Positions 22,945 to 30,470 of a DNA stretch of 51,641 nt are shown in pieces. A program made the translations under genes and the position numbers. The notes under the pieces are model-generated. The model was given only the letters and a program-made list of their open reading frames with translations. It was not told the DNA's origin and did no database searches. The stretch spans positions 1 to 51,641 of the forward strand of contig CAKTNS010000017.1 in NCBI GenBank assembly GCA_934589225.1, read 5' to 3'. Each line of letters begins with the position of its first letter. Positions within the stretch are counted from its first letter, which is position 1. The stretch comes from an uncultured Oscillospiraceae bacterium (GTDB lineage: Bacteria > Bacillota > Clostridia > Oscillospirales > Oscillospiraceae).

Positions 22945-24063
22945 TCAGTGACGCTCTGCCCACTCCCGGCGGAGGATCGCGTAGTGGGCGGTGTCGCACA
23001 GGCCCTGGTTGTTCCAGTCCGCCTCCCGGGCGGTGCCTTCGTAGGTCATGCCGCATTTGCGCATGACATCGCCGGAGTGGGGATTGTGGGGATCGTGGCG
23101 GGACTCGATGCGGTTGAAGCCCACTTCCTCAAAGAGAAACCGTAGAACGGCTTCCAGGGCTTCGGACATGACGCCTTTGTGCCACCAGCGTTCCCCGATG
23201 CAGTAGCCGATCTCGGTGGAGCCGAGTTTGTTATCTACCTGGCGGGCGGTGATGTTCCCGATGGGTTCTCCCAGGGATTTGAGGACGATCATCCAGTTGT
23301 AGTTATCCGGGGATTTGCATTCTTCGATCCAGCTGTTTAAAACCTGTTTTGTAACATCCAGGTCGGCATGGGGCGGCCAGGTCAGGAATTTTGTCACCTC
23401 CGGGCTGGAGGCCCAGTTGCGGTACATGGGCTCCGCATCGCTGATCTCTGCCCGGCGCAGGAGCAGGCGGGGCGTTTCGATGGTTTGGCTGCCCTTGTGG
23501 GTCAGCAGACGGCGGCCCTTGGGATTATAGAGAATGGACTCTTCGGAATTTTCAACGGTGCCGTACCGGGTCTCATAGTTGCAGGTTTTGATATACCGGA
23601 AGCCGCATTTTTGGATGACCCGGGCGGACTGCCGGTTCCAATCAAAATGCCCCACCAGAAGAAAATCCAATCCGGCGGTGTCAAACAGATACTCGGTCAC
23701 GGCCTTCACGGCCTCGGGCATCAGCCCCCGGCCCCAGTAGTCCCGGGAGAGTGTATAGCCCAGCTCCCGGCCCCGGAGCCAGGCAAGCTCCGGGTAATGT
23801 TCTTCGTTATATTCTTCGATCCCCAGAGCGCCGATGACCTTGCCCTCATACTCCAGAGCAAAGGTCTTCTTCTGGGCGATAAAGCCCTTTAGAATGGTCC
23901 GGGACTCTTCCATATTCTTGTGGGGCGTCCACCCGGCCATCTGGCCCACGCCGTCTACTTTAGCATAGGCGTAAAAGTCCTCCAGATCGCTCTCCCTCCA
24001 GGGCCGCAGGGTCAGGCGGGGGGAGCGCAGGGTGATGCCGGAAATATCAATGGGTGCGTTCAT
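22945..24063 (-). CDS. Tandem GNAT acetyltransferase (two RimJ/RimL-like domains)
   Basis: A 372-residue protein made of two GNAT domains, about residues 8-185 and 192-370. Each starts with the RimJ/RimL opening (SPRLTLRPWRESDLEDFY; TPRLLLRRAEISDAEPMY) and carries an acetyl-CoA loop (YWGRGLMPEAVKA; WWHKGVMSEALEAV). The first loop keeps the RGxG core, while the second has HKGV, as many RimL-like enzymes do. The function may be protein N-terminal or small-molecule acetylation. ATG at 24063 follows GGAGG. The gene lies behind a promoter, a short leader ORF and an intrinsic terminator, so its expression probably depends on readthrough. Confidence 0.85.
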   Translation of the reverse strand: MNAPIDISGITLRSPRLTLRPWRESDLEDFYAYAKVDGVGQMAGWTPHKNMEESRTILKGFIAQKKTFALEYEGKVIGALGIEEYNEEHYPELAWLRGRELGYTLSRDYWGRGLMPEAVKAVTEYLFDTAGLDFLLVGHFDWNRQSARVIQKCGFRYIKTCNYETRYGTVENSEESILYNPKGRRLLTHKGSQTIETPRLLLRRAEISDAEPMYRNWASSPEVTKFLTWPPHADLDVTKQVLNSWIEECKSPDNYNWMIVLKSLGEPIGNITARQVDNKLGSTEIGYCIGERWWHKGVMSEALEAVLRFLFEEVGFNRIESRHDPHNPHSGDVMRKCGMTYEGTAREADWNNQGLCDTAHYAILRREWAERH

Positions 24064-24082
24064 GATGATCCTCCTTTTTCAT

Positions 24083-24126
24083 GAAAAGAAAAGCAGCAGG
24101 CAAACCTGGACCGGTTTCCTGCTGCT
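24083..24126 (-). terminator. Intrinsic terminator in the leader of the tandem GNAT gene (candidate attenuator)
   Basis: Minus-strand stem AGCAGCAGGAAACC / GGTTTGCCTGCTGCT (14 bp with one bulge) followed by TTTCTTTTC. It lies 16 nt after the stop of the leader ORF and 19 nt before the GNAT start codon. Confidence 0.82.
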
Positions 24127-24142
24127 GTGACTTTTTTGTGCG

Positions 24143-24229
24143 TCAAACCCAAAAAGCGTACAACAATGCAGGCCCGTAAAAACCGTTTACGGACTTACCA
24201 TTCGGCATGTTCATGGAAGAATACAGCAT
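24143..24229 (-). CDS. 28-codon leader peptide or small protein
   Basis: A short ORF between a consensus promoter and an intrinsic terminator. The product begins MLYSSMNMPN and ends ALLYAFWV; six of 28 residues are aromatic. The ATG at 24229 follows AGAGGTGACAACA, a proper ribosome binding site. Codons 13-19 contain a 7-bp RNA hairpin (24174-24180 with 24186-24192). The 5' UTR is only about 18 nt, so the transcript is laid out like a ribosome-controlled attenuator for the tandem GNAT gene. Alternatively it is a free-standing small membrane peptide. I do not recognise the sequence. Confidence 0.68.
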   Translation of the reverse strand: MLYSSMNMPNGKSVNGFYGPALLYAFWV

Positions 24230-24253
24230 TGTTGTCACCTCTTTGTTTATGCG

Positions 24254-24282
24254 ATTATACACATGGGAATATCCGCTGTCAA
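24254..24282 (-). promoter_or_regulatory. Consensus promoter of the leader ORF and tandem GNAT gene
   Basis: Minus-strand -35 TTGACA (24282-24277), 17-bp spacer, -10 TATAAT (24259-24254). Both boxes match the consensus exactly; it begins 8 nt after the aroF stop codon. Confidence 0.9.
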
Positions 24283-24289
24283 GGGAAAT

Positions 24290-25318
24290 TTACACCATCT
24301 CCGCAATGTCGTAAATCAGCCGTTCCGTCTTTTCCCAGCCCAGGCAGGCGTCGGTGATGGATTTGCCGTAGATGCCGCCGTCTACTCTTTGGCTGCCGTC
24401 TTCTAAGTAGCTTTCCACCATGAAGCCCTTGACAAGGTCATGGATGCCTGTATCATAGGTTCTGTTTTGCAGCACTTCCCGGATGATGCGGCCCTGCTGG
24501 TAGGGGTTTTTGCCGGAGTTGGCGTGGTTGGCGTCGATGATGACGGCGGGGTTCCGGAGGCCCTGTTCTTCATAGAGTCTGTGGAGGAAGACCAGGTCCT
24601 CATAGTGGTAGTTGGGCCGGGGGTCGCCGTGCTTGTTGGTGTAGCCCCGGAGAATGGCGTGGGCGTAGGGGTTTCCGGTGGAGGTGGCTTCCCAGCCCCG
24701 GTAGATGAAGGTGTGGCTGTGCTGGGCGGCGTTGATGGAGTTCATCATGACGGACAGGTCGCCGCCGGTGGGGTTTTTCATGCCCACGGGAACGGAGATG
24801 CCGGAGCTGGTGAGCCGGTGCTGCTGGTCTTCTACGGACCGGGCCCCTACGGCAACGTAGGCCAGCACATCGTCCAAGTATTTATAGTTTTCCGGGTAGA
24901 GCATTTCGTCGGCGCAGGAAAAGCCCGTCTCCCGCAGCACCCGCATATGCAGTTCCCGGATGGCAATCAGGCCTTTCAGCATATCCGGGGCGGCGTTGGG
25001 GTCCGGCTGGTGGAGCATGCCCTTGTAGCCTGCGCCGGTGGTCCGGGGCTTGTTGGTGTAGACCCGGGGGACGATCAGAAGCTTGTCGGCCACCTTCTCC
25101 TGAATGGGCACCAGCCGGGAGATATAATCCAGCACGCTGTCCTCCCGGTCTGCCGAGCAGGGGCCGACGATCAGGGCCAGCCGGTGATCCCGGCCTGAGA
25201 GAATGTCTTTAAGCATCCGGTCCCGCCGGTCAAAGGCCGCGGCCATCTGGGCAGTTACGGGATATTCTTCTTTCAGCTCCCTGGGGATGGTCAGTTTGCG
25301 TTTAAATTCCATGTTCAT
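24290..25318 (-). CDS. aroF: 3-deoxy-7-phosphoheptulonate (DAHP) synthase, class I
   Basis: A 342-residue cytoplasmic enzyme joining phosphoenolpyruvate and erythrose 4-phosphate, the entry step of the shikimate pathway. The AroF/AroG/AroH family features are LIVGPCSADR (49-58), the KPRTTGAGYKG phosphoenolpyruvate loop, GMKNPTGGDLSV and IDANHANSGKNP with the metal-binding His. The N-terminal extension of about 45 residues is where feedback inhibitors act in this class, but specificity cannot be read. ATG at 25318 follows AGAGG. It stands alone under its own promoter, away from other aro genes. Confidence 0.95.
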   Translation of the reverse strand: MNMEFKRKLTIPRELKEEYPVTAQMAAAFDRRDRMLKDILSGRDHRLALIVGPCSADREDSVLDYISRLVPIQEKVADKLLIVPRVYTNKPRTTGAGYKGMLHQPDPNAAPDMLKGLIAIRELHMRVLRETGFSCADEMLYPENYKYLDDVLAYVAVGARSVEDQQHRLTSSGISVPVGMKNPTGGDLSVMMNSINAAQHSHTFIYRGWEATSTGNPYAHAILRGYTNKHGDPRPNYHYEDLVFLHRLYEEQGLRNPAVIIDANHANSGKNPYQQGRIIREVLQNRTYDTGIHDLVKGFMVESYLEDGSQRVDGGIYGKSITDACLGWEKTERLIYDIAEMV

Positions 25319-25354
25319 AGCTTGGACCTCTTCTATATTTCAAAGGATAGGTCC

Positions 25355-25383
25355 AGTATAACGATTTTTCGGGGAAAATGCAA
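25355..25383 (-). promoter_or_regulatory. aroF promoter
   Basis: Minus-strand -35 TTGCAT (25383-25378), 17-bp spacer, -10 TATACT (25360-25355), 36 nt ahead of the start. Confidence 0.7.
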
Positions 25384-25427
25384 GAGATGCCTGGACTCCG
25401 TGTGCGGTTTTTCCTTCAAAGAACCTA

Positions 25428-25477
25428 TTGCGTCTTCCCAAGGGATACTCTATAGTATAGAGAGCGCCATCTGGCGC
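25428..25477 (+). promoter_or_regulatory. Methyltransferase promoter with overlapping palindromes
   Basis: -35 TTGCGT (25428-25433) and -10 TATAGT (25451-25456) with a 17-bp spacer. The -10 lies in the centre of the palindrome CTCTATA-G-TATAGAG (25448-25462), which could be an operator. A second dyad GCGCCA/TGGCGC (25464-25477) follows in the transcribed leader. Confidence 0.6.
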
Positions 25478-25506
25478 AGCAAACAAACTTAAATTTGGAG
25501 GCATCC

Positions 25507-26172
25507 ATGGAAAAAAGAAAATATTATGAAGCCTATGAAGAGCGATACAAAACCGCCCATGAAAAAGGTGTCAGCTGGGCACAGATGAAAGATACGCCCA
25601 TCGTTATGGATGTTATTAAGAGATACGACCTTCATAGGTCCCAGACTTTCCTGGAAATTGGGTGCGGTGAAGGCAGAGATGCCGCAACTGTTTTGGAACA
25701 GGGCTGTCACCTTCTGGCAACCGACATATCCCCTGAAGCGATCAGATACTGCAAGGAACAAATGCCGGATCATAAACAAAACTTCATGGTTTTGGATTGC
25801 TTATCCGGTGATTTGGATGAAAAGTTTGATTTCATTTATGCGGTTGCGGTGGTTCATATGCTGGTTTTGGATGAAGACCGAACCGGGTTTTATCAATTCA
25901 TTCGCCGTCATTTGAAACCGGAGGGAATGGCCCTGATCTGTTCCATGGGTGACGGAACATATGAAATGCAAAGCGATATTGGCACCGCTTTTGAGATACA
26001 GGAAAGAGAACATGAATCCGGAACAATGATGGTTGCGGGAACCTCTTGCAGGATGGTTTCGTTCCGTACCTTTGAGAATGAACTGGAAAGAAACGGACTG
26101 AAAATCATTGAAAAAGGCATTACAAGCGCGCTTCCAAATTTCAGCAGCTTCATGTATGCCCTGGTTCGATAG
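25507..26172 (+). CDS. Class I SAM-dependent methyltransferase
   Basis: A 221-residue Rossmann-fold methyltransferase. Motif I FLEIGCGEGRDA (about 50-61), the acidic end of strand 2 (ATDISPEA) and the VLDCLSG post-II region form a typical SAM pocket. The C-terminal part would set the substrate, which is unknown; small-molecule methylation is usual for this size. ATG at 25507 follows GGAGG; the TTG four codons earlier overlaps the ribosome binding site. It is transcribed divergently from aroF. Confidence 0.88.
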   Translation: MEKRKYYEAYEERYKTAHEKGVSWAQMKDTPIVMDVIKRYDLHRSQTFLEIGCGEGRDAATVLEQGCHLLATDISPEAIRYCKEQMPDHKQNFMVLDCLSGDLDEKFDFIYAVAVVHMLVLDEDRTGFYQFIRRHLKPEGMALICSMGDGTYEMQSDIGTAFEIQEREHESGTMMVAGTSCRMVSFRTFENELERNGLKIIEKGITSALPNFSSFMYALVR

Positions 26173-26223
26173 AATCCAAAAATGACCCGGCCTTTGTGTG
26201 CGCTTTTTTCCTGAAAATCGGTC

Positions 26224-26237
26224 TATAAGAGTGAAGA
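26224..26237 (+). promoter_or_regulatory. Candidate autoregulatory promoter element of sigma cassette 2
   Basis: TATAAGAGTGAAGA, 23 nt ahead of the sigma start, matches 12 of 14 bases of the element ahead of cassette 1 (9240-9227). Confidence 0.5.
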
Positions 26238-26260
26238 ACAAACACAACGAGGTGATTCAC

Positions 26261-26815
26261 ATGGACGACAAGACAATAATCGGGTTGTACCTGAACCGGG
26301 ACCAGGAGGCCATTCGCTCTACGGATGCCCTTTACGGCCGGCGGCTGTTTTCCCTGGCGCTGCGGATTCTGGAGAACGACCAGGATGCGGAGGAAAGCGT
26401 CAGCGATACCTATTGGCAGGCGTGGAATACCATTCCGCCCCAAAAGCCCCGGTATTTCTTTGCCTATCTTGCGAAAATCTGCCGGAACTTCGCCTTCAAA
26501 AAGCTGGACTGGAGAAATGCCGGAAAGCGGAAGGCGGAGATGGTGGCCCTGACCCAGGAGATGGAAAACTGCATTCCGGATGCCGCCCGACAAAACCAGC
26601 TGGAAGCCCGGGAACTGGGCAGACTCCTGGATGCGTTCCTGCGGCAGCAGACGGAAGAAAACCGGCTGGTATTCATCCGCCGGTTTTGGTATGGGGATAC
26701 CATCGGGGAAATTGCGGCCCGGTATGGCATCGGGGAAAGTGCCGTGCGGATGCGGCTGAATCGGACAAAGGACAAGCTGTCGGCGTATCTTAACAAGGAG
26801 GGCATTCAGGTATGA
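26261..26815 (+). CDS. ECF-like RNA polymerase sigma factor (cassette 2)
   Basis: A 184-residue paralogue of the sigma factor at 8650-9207: both start MDDK, share YG then DAEESV.DTY..AW..IPP in region 2, and have a region 4 helix-turn-helix (here TIGEIAARYGIGESAVRMRL). ATG at 26261 follows GAGGTGA; the upstream in-frame extension covers the promoter element and is not coding. It overlaps the downstream membrane partner by ATGA. Confidence 0.9.
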   Translation: MDDKTIIGLYLNRDQEAIRSTDALYGRRLFSLALRILENDQDAEESVSDTYWQAWNTIPPQKPRYFFAYLAKICRNFAFKKLDWRNAGKRKAEMVALTQEMENCIPDAARQNQLEARELGRLLDAFLRQQTEENRLVFIRRFWYGDTIGEIAARYGIGESAVRMRLNRTKDKLSAYLNKEGIQV

Positions 26816-28581
26816 ACGGAAAAGACATGCTGCAAGGGCTTCAGTATATCGGGGACGATTTGGTGGAAGCAGGGGAATTTGGCCTTTTTCCGGCGGTTGC
26901 CCGGGAAAAAACCAGTCATCGACCCAGACGGCCCTGGCTGGTGGCGGCCCTGATTTTGCTGGCCCTGGCACTGGTGGGCTGCGGAGCTGCCTATGTGCTG
27001 AATATGGAAAAGGTGCGCATTGACGTGGGAACGGCCCAGCGGGATTACGCGCTGGTGGACGGGGTCTATGTAAAGGAACCCCACGAGGTCAACACCACCA
27101 CCCTGACCCTGGCGGGACTGAAAGGGGAGAATGCCTACCGGGCCTGTGCCGACTTCTATGCATTTAAGGAAGAATATACCGCCCAGGGGGAACAGATGGC
27201 CCAGAGCGGTACCTTGCCGGAGGGCTTTTGGGACAATTATGCCGAGGTGATGGATGCCAAGGCCCGGGAGATCGCCCAGCAGTACGGCCTCAAGCCGGAG
27301 GGACAGCTGCTGGCATTCCGCACGGCCCGGAACCTCTGTGATGCTTTGGGGGTGGAGCGTTTTGCCCGGGAAAATCCGGAGATCAGCGTGAATATTGGCG
27401 GCGGCAGCTGTTATGACACGGGGAATTTCTGGTTGAATCTGGACCTGGTTTTCCCGGAGGGGAAAGGCTATGCAGTCCTCAATAGCCCTGGCGTTCTCCG
27501 CTGGAACCGGAAAGACTGTTTCAGCCGGGACTATCGGGCGTTGACGGACAGCGGAGACTGGGTGGAGAAAAACTACACCACCGCCTCCGGCAGCCAGGTG
27601 CTGCTCCTTTATTCTCCCACCCAGGAGACAGGCTTTGTGATCTGTGACCGGGGAGAGGCGCTGATGACCCTGGAATTCAACGCCAATATAGAATATCTCA
27701 GCGAGGAGGGCGGTGTGGTGTCCTCGGAGCTGGTACGCATGACGGACAGACAGCTGGAACTGGTGGCGGATGCGGTGGATTTTTCCATCCATCCCAAAAC
27801 GCCCACCCAGGCAGATGTGGAGGCCCAGAAAGCGATTTCCCGGGAGGCCACCCAGAACGGCTATACCCTGACCCTTAAAAACGTGGAAACCGATGGCTAT
27901 GTTCTGCGGGTCCTGCTGTCCCTGGCAGCCCCGGAGGGGACGGAGCTTCCCACGGATGGAAACCTGGTGTTTGACCAATGGAATTTGCGGGATGGACAGG
28001 GTAAAACCTTCGATGACGGCATTTTCTTCACTGGAAAGCGGGATGACGGGGACGGAAAAAGCTGGACAACGGATCTGATGCTGACCCAGAACTGTGTGCT
28101 TTCAGGGACGGAGGAACCCTTTGCCGCCGGAACCTCCTGGGAGCTGTATATGAGGGATTTTGTGTATTCCGATCGGTCCGCGGAAACCGGTCCGGTTCGG
28201 GAGACCCTGGCAGAGGGGGAATGGCTGATGCCCATTTCCTTTGACGGTGAAAACGGGGACTACCGGGAACTGGAACTGGTACAAAAGCCCATTACGATGA
28301 AAGCCTCCACCGGCTGGGATGAAACCGGAAAAGACGTGCTAGAGTCCTTCCCGGTGACTTCTGTCAAGCTGCGCCGCAACTGCATCCTCCTGACGGCGGA
28401 CGTGGGGGAGAAAACCTCTGCGGATTTCTTCTGGCTCGGCTCTACCGGTACCAAGGCGGTCCTGAAAGACGGCACCGAGGTGGAGACTTTGAATCGGGCT
28501 TTTGCGAAACCCCTTGACCTGGACAGTGTAGACTACATTCTCTTTGCCGACGGCACCAAGCTGCCGGTTCCGGCCCAATAA
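26812..28581 (+). CDS. Membrane-anchored DUF4179-like anti-sigma partner (cassette 2)
   Basis: A 589-residue protein with a cytoplasmic N-terminus of about 43 residues, one membrane helix (44-63, ending ALVGCGAAYVL) and a large outer domain ending DYILFADGTKLPV. It is about 190 residues longer than its counterpart at 7454-8653, mainly through an insertion after the membrane segment that includes a GGGSCYDTGNFW stretch. The coupling to the sigma gene and the shared LVGC and DYIL..DGTKL signatures argue for an anti-sigma role; the signal is unknown. A bidirectional terminator follows. Confidence 0.78.
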   Translation: MNGKDMLQGLQYIGDDLVEAGEFGLFPAVAREKTSHRPRRPWLVAALILLALALVGCGAAYVLNMEKVRIDVGTAQRDYALVDGVYVKEPHEVNTTTLTLAGLKGENAYRACADFYAFKEEYTAQGEQMAQSGTLPEGFWDNYAEVMDAKAREIAQQYGLKPEGQLLAFRTARNLCDALGVERFARENPEISVNIGGGSCYDTGNFWLNLDLVFPEGKGYAVLNSPGVLRWNRKDCFSRDYRALTDSGDWVEKNYTTASGSQVLLLYSPTQETGFVICDRGEALMTLEFNANIEYLSEEGGVVSSELVRMTDRQLELVADAVDFSIHPKTPTQADVEAQKAISREATQNGYTLTLKNVETDGYVLRVLLSLAAPEGTELPTDGNLVFDQWNLRDGQGKTFDDGIFFTGKRDDGDGKSWTTDLMLTQNCVLSGTEEPFAAGTSWELYMRDFVYSDRSAETGPVRETLAEGEWLMPISFDGENGDYRELELVQKPITMKASTGWDETGKDVLESFPVTSVKLRRNCILLTADVGEKTSADFFWLGSTGTKAVLKDGTEVETLNRAFAKPLDLDSVDYILFADGTKLPVPAQ

Positions 28582-28594
28582 AAACGAAGAAAAG

Positions 28595-28646
28595 AAAAAG
28601 CTGCCCCGGAGGGAACACAAGCGTTCCGCTTCGGGGCAGTTTTTTG
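28595..28646. terminator. Bidirectional terminator between the anti-sigma gene and rnpB
   Basis: CTGCCCCG (28601-28608) pairs with CGGGGCAG (28632-28639), with an inner GGAAC/GTTCC stem, an A-rich side and a TTTTTT side. It serves the plus-strand gene and, through AAAAAG-rich DNA read as U on the other strand, rnpB. Confidence 0.85.
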
Positions 28647-28648
28647 GT

Positions 28649-29001
28649 GCGACTGGGCCTATAAGCCGGGTTCTGTTTTGACAGCCATCTATCTAGCCCT
28701 GTGATCGCTCGCAGGGTCAAGCCACCTCTTGGGGACGGCCGGGCAAGCCTATTGTCCCCCACACGGTGTTGCTCCGGATAGAGTTTACATCATAAAACCC
28801 ATGTTGCCATGGGCTGGGTGCGCTCTTACCGCACCTTTTCACCCTTGCTGACGGCTTGAAACCGGTCAGCGGTATCTCTCTGTTGCACTTGTCCTGGGGT
28901 CACCCCCGGCAGGCGTTACCTGTTATCCTCGCCCTATGGAGCCCGGACTTTCCTCATCTGGGACCTTTCGGTACCCATCCGCGGCTGTCCAGCCCAGTCG
29001 C
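28649..29001 (-). ncRNA. rnpB: RNase P RNA, bacterial class A
   Basis: The minus-strand transcript carries the hallmarks of the RNase P ribozyme, which matures tRNA 5' ends: GAGGAAAGTCCGGGCTCC near the 5' end (P4/J3-4), the GGTAACGCC and CAGAGAGATACCGC segments, GGTGAAAAGGTGCGGTAAGAG (in two halves), the AAACTCTATCC box and a 3' ACAGAACCCGGCTTATAG. The ends GCGACTGGG and CCCAGTCGC pair as P1. The length, about 353 nt, is normal. It lies between its own promoter and a bidirectional terminator. Confidence 0.97.
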
Positions 29002-29007
29002 CAGGTT

Positions 29008-29036
29008 ATTGTACTCTAAGAATGGACAATTGTCAA
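29008..29036 (-). promoter_or_regulatory. rnpB promoter
   Basis: Minus-strand -35 TTGACA (29036-29031), 17-bp spacer, -10 TACAAT (29013-29008), seven bases ahead of the RNA's first base. Confidence 0.85.
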
Positions 29037-29041
29037 ACATC

Positions 29042-29070
29042 TTGCAAAATCTTTTCCGGTGGGATATACT
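29042..29070 (+). promoter_or_regulatory. murD operon promoter
   Basis: -35 TTGCAA (29042-29047), 17-bp spacer, -10 TATACT (29065-29070); divergent from the rnpB promoter. Confidence 0.72.
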
Positions 29071-29105
29071 AATCATTGTAGTATTGAAAAAAGGCGGGTA
29101 TCGCT

Positions 29106-30467
29106 ATGGATGCTTTTGAAAACTATTTTGCAGGACTTGCAAACAAGTCCATTGCCGTTTTGGGCCTGGGGGTCAGCAATCGGCCCCTGGTGCGGCTGCT
29201 GCTGGAATTCGGCTGCCAGGTAACGGGCTGTGACAAAACCCCCCGGGAGCAGCTGGACGAGGAAGTATTGGAACTGGAAAAGCTGGGCTGCAAGCTTCAT
29301 GTAGGCCCTGACTACTTAGAGGGGGTTCAGGCGGAGATCTTGTTCCGCACCCCCGGTATGCACCCCAACAATCCGGCCATTGAGGCTCTGCGGCAGCGGG
29401 GGGCCCAGGTGACATCGGAAATGGAAGTGTTTTTTGAGGTCTGCCCCTGCAACCTCATTGCCGTCACCGGCTCTGACGGAAAAACCACCACCACCACCCT
29501 GGTCAGCGAAATGCTGAAAGCCTCCGGTAAAACCGTGTGGCTGGGGGGCAATATCGGCACGCCCCTGCTGCCCCTGTGCCGCCGGATGAAAAAAGAGGAC
29601 TTTGCGGTGGTGGAGCTGAGCTCCTTCCAGCTGATGGACATGCGCCGCAGTCCCCAGCGGGCCCTCATCACCAATCTGGCCCCCAACCATCTGGATATTC
29701 ACAAGGATATGGAAGAATATGTGGAGTCCAAAAAGAACATCTACCGGTTCCAGGATGAAACCGGCCTGCTGGTGCTGAATGCCGACAATGCCATTACCGC
29801 CGCCCTTCGTGGAAACGGGGAGACCCGGTTCTTTTCCAGAAAGCAGAAAACCAACTGCGTGTGGGAAGAAAACGGCGTGATTTACCGCCGGGGGGAGCCG
29901 CTGCTGGAAACCAAGGAAATCCTCATTCCCGGCACCCACAATATTGAAAACTACATGGCTGCCATTGCCCTGGTGGAGGGCCTGGCCACCGACGATGCCA
30001 TCCGGCAGGTGGCTAAAAACTTTGGCGGGGTGGAGCATCGCATTGAGTTGGTGCGGGTGAAGGACGGGGTCCGGTATTACAATGACTCCATTGCCTCCTC
30101 CCCCAGCCGGACCATTGCGGGGCTGCGAAGCTTCCCGGAAAAGGTGATCCTGATCGCCGGAGGCTACGACAAGCACATTCCCTATGACGTTCTGGGTCCT
30201 GAAATCTGCGCCCATGTGAAAAAGCTGTTTTTAGGCGGTGCCACCGGCCCCAAAATCCGGGCGGCGGTGGAAAACGCACCGGAATACCGGCCTGGTATGC
30301 CGGAAATTGTGGACTGCGGCGACTTTACCCAGGCCACCCTGGCGGCGGCCCAGGCGGCGGAGCCCGGGGACGTGGTGCTCATGAGCCCCGCCAGCGCGGC
30401 CTTTGACCAGTTTAAGAATTTTATGGTCCGGGGCCAATACTTTAAGAAACTCATAAAGGAGCTGTAA
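29106..30467 (+). CDS. murD: UDP-N-acetylmuramoylalanine--D-glutamate ligase
   Basis: A 453-residue cytoplasmic ligase adding D-glutamate to UDP-MurNAc-L-Ala in peptidoglycan synthesis. Visible are the N-terminal Rossmann IAVLGLGVSNRP, the ATP loop AVTGSDGKTTTTT (about 117-129), NLAPNHLDIH, the central KKNI motif with the carboxylated-lysine region, and the C-terminal YYNDSIASSPSRT and LIAGGYDK. The length is standard. The spacing of 3 nt to ispD puts both in one operon. A ribosome binding site (AAAAAAGGCGGG) precedes the ATG. Confidence 0.97.
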   Translation: MDAFENYFAGLANKSIAVLGLGVSNRPLVRLLLEFGCQVTGCDKTPREQLDEEVLELEKLGCKLHVGPDYLEGVQAEILFRTPGMHPNNPAIEALRQRGAQVTSEMEVFFEVCPCNLIAVTGSDGKTTTTTLVSEMLKASGKTVWLGGNIGTPLLPLCRRMKKEDFAVVELSSFQLMDMRRSPQRALITNLAPNHLDIHKDMEEYVESKKNIYRFQDETGLLVLNADNAITAALRGNGETRFFSRKQKTNCVWEENGVIYRRGEPLLETKEILIPGTHNIENYMAAIALVEGLATDDAIRQVAKNFGGVEHRIELVRVKDGVRYYNDSIASSPSRTIAGLRSFPEKVILIAGGYDKHIPYDVLGPEICAHVKKLFLGGATGPKIRAAVENAPEYRPGMPEIVDCGDFTQATLAAAQAAEPGDVVLMSPASAAFDQFKNFMVRGQYFKKLIKEL

Positions 30468-30470
30468 GCC

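Noticed and set aside
28856..29119. A protein-coding frame across the rnpB region
   Set aside because: The DNA is RNase P RNA on the opposite strand, with paired ends and its own promoter.
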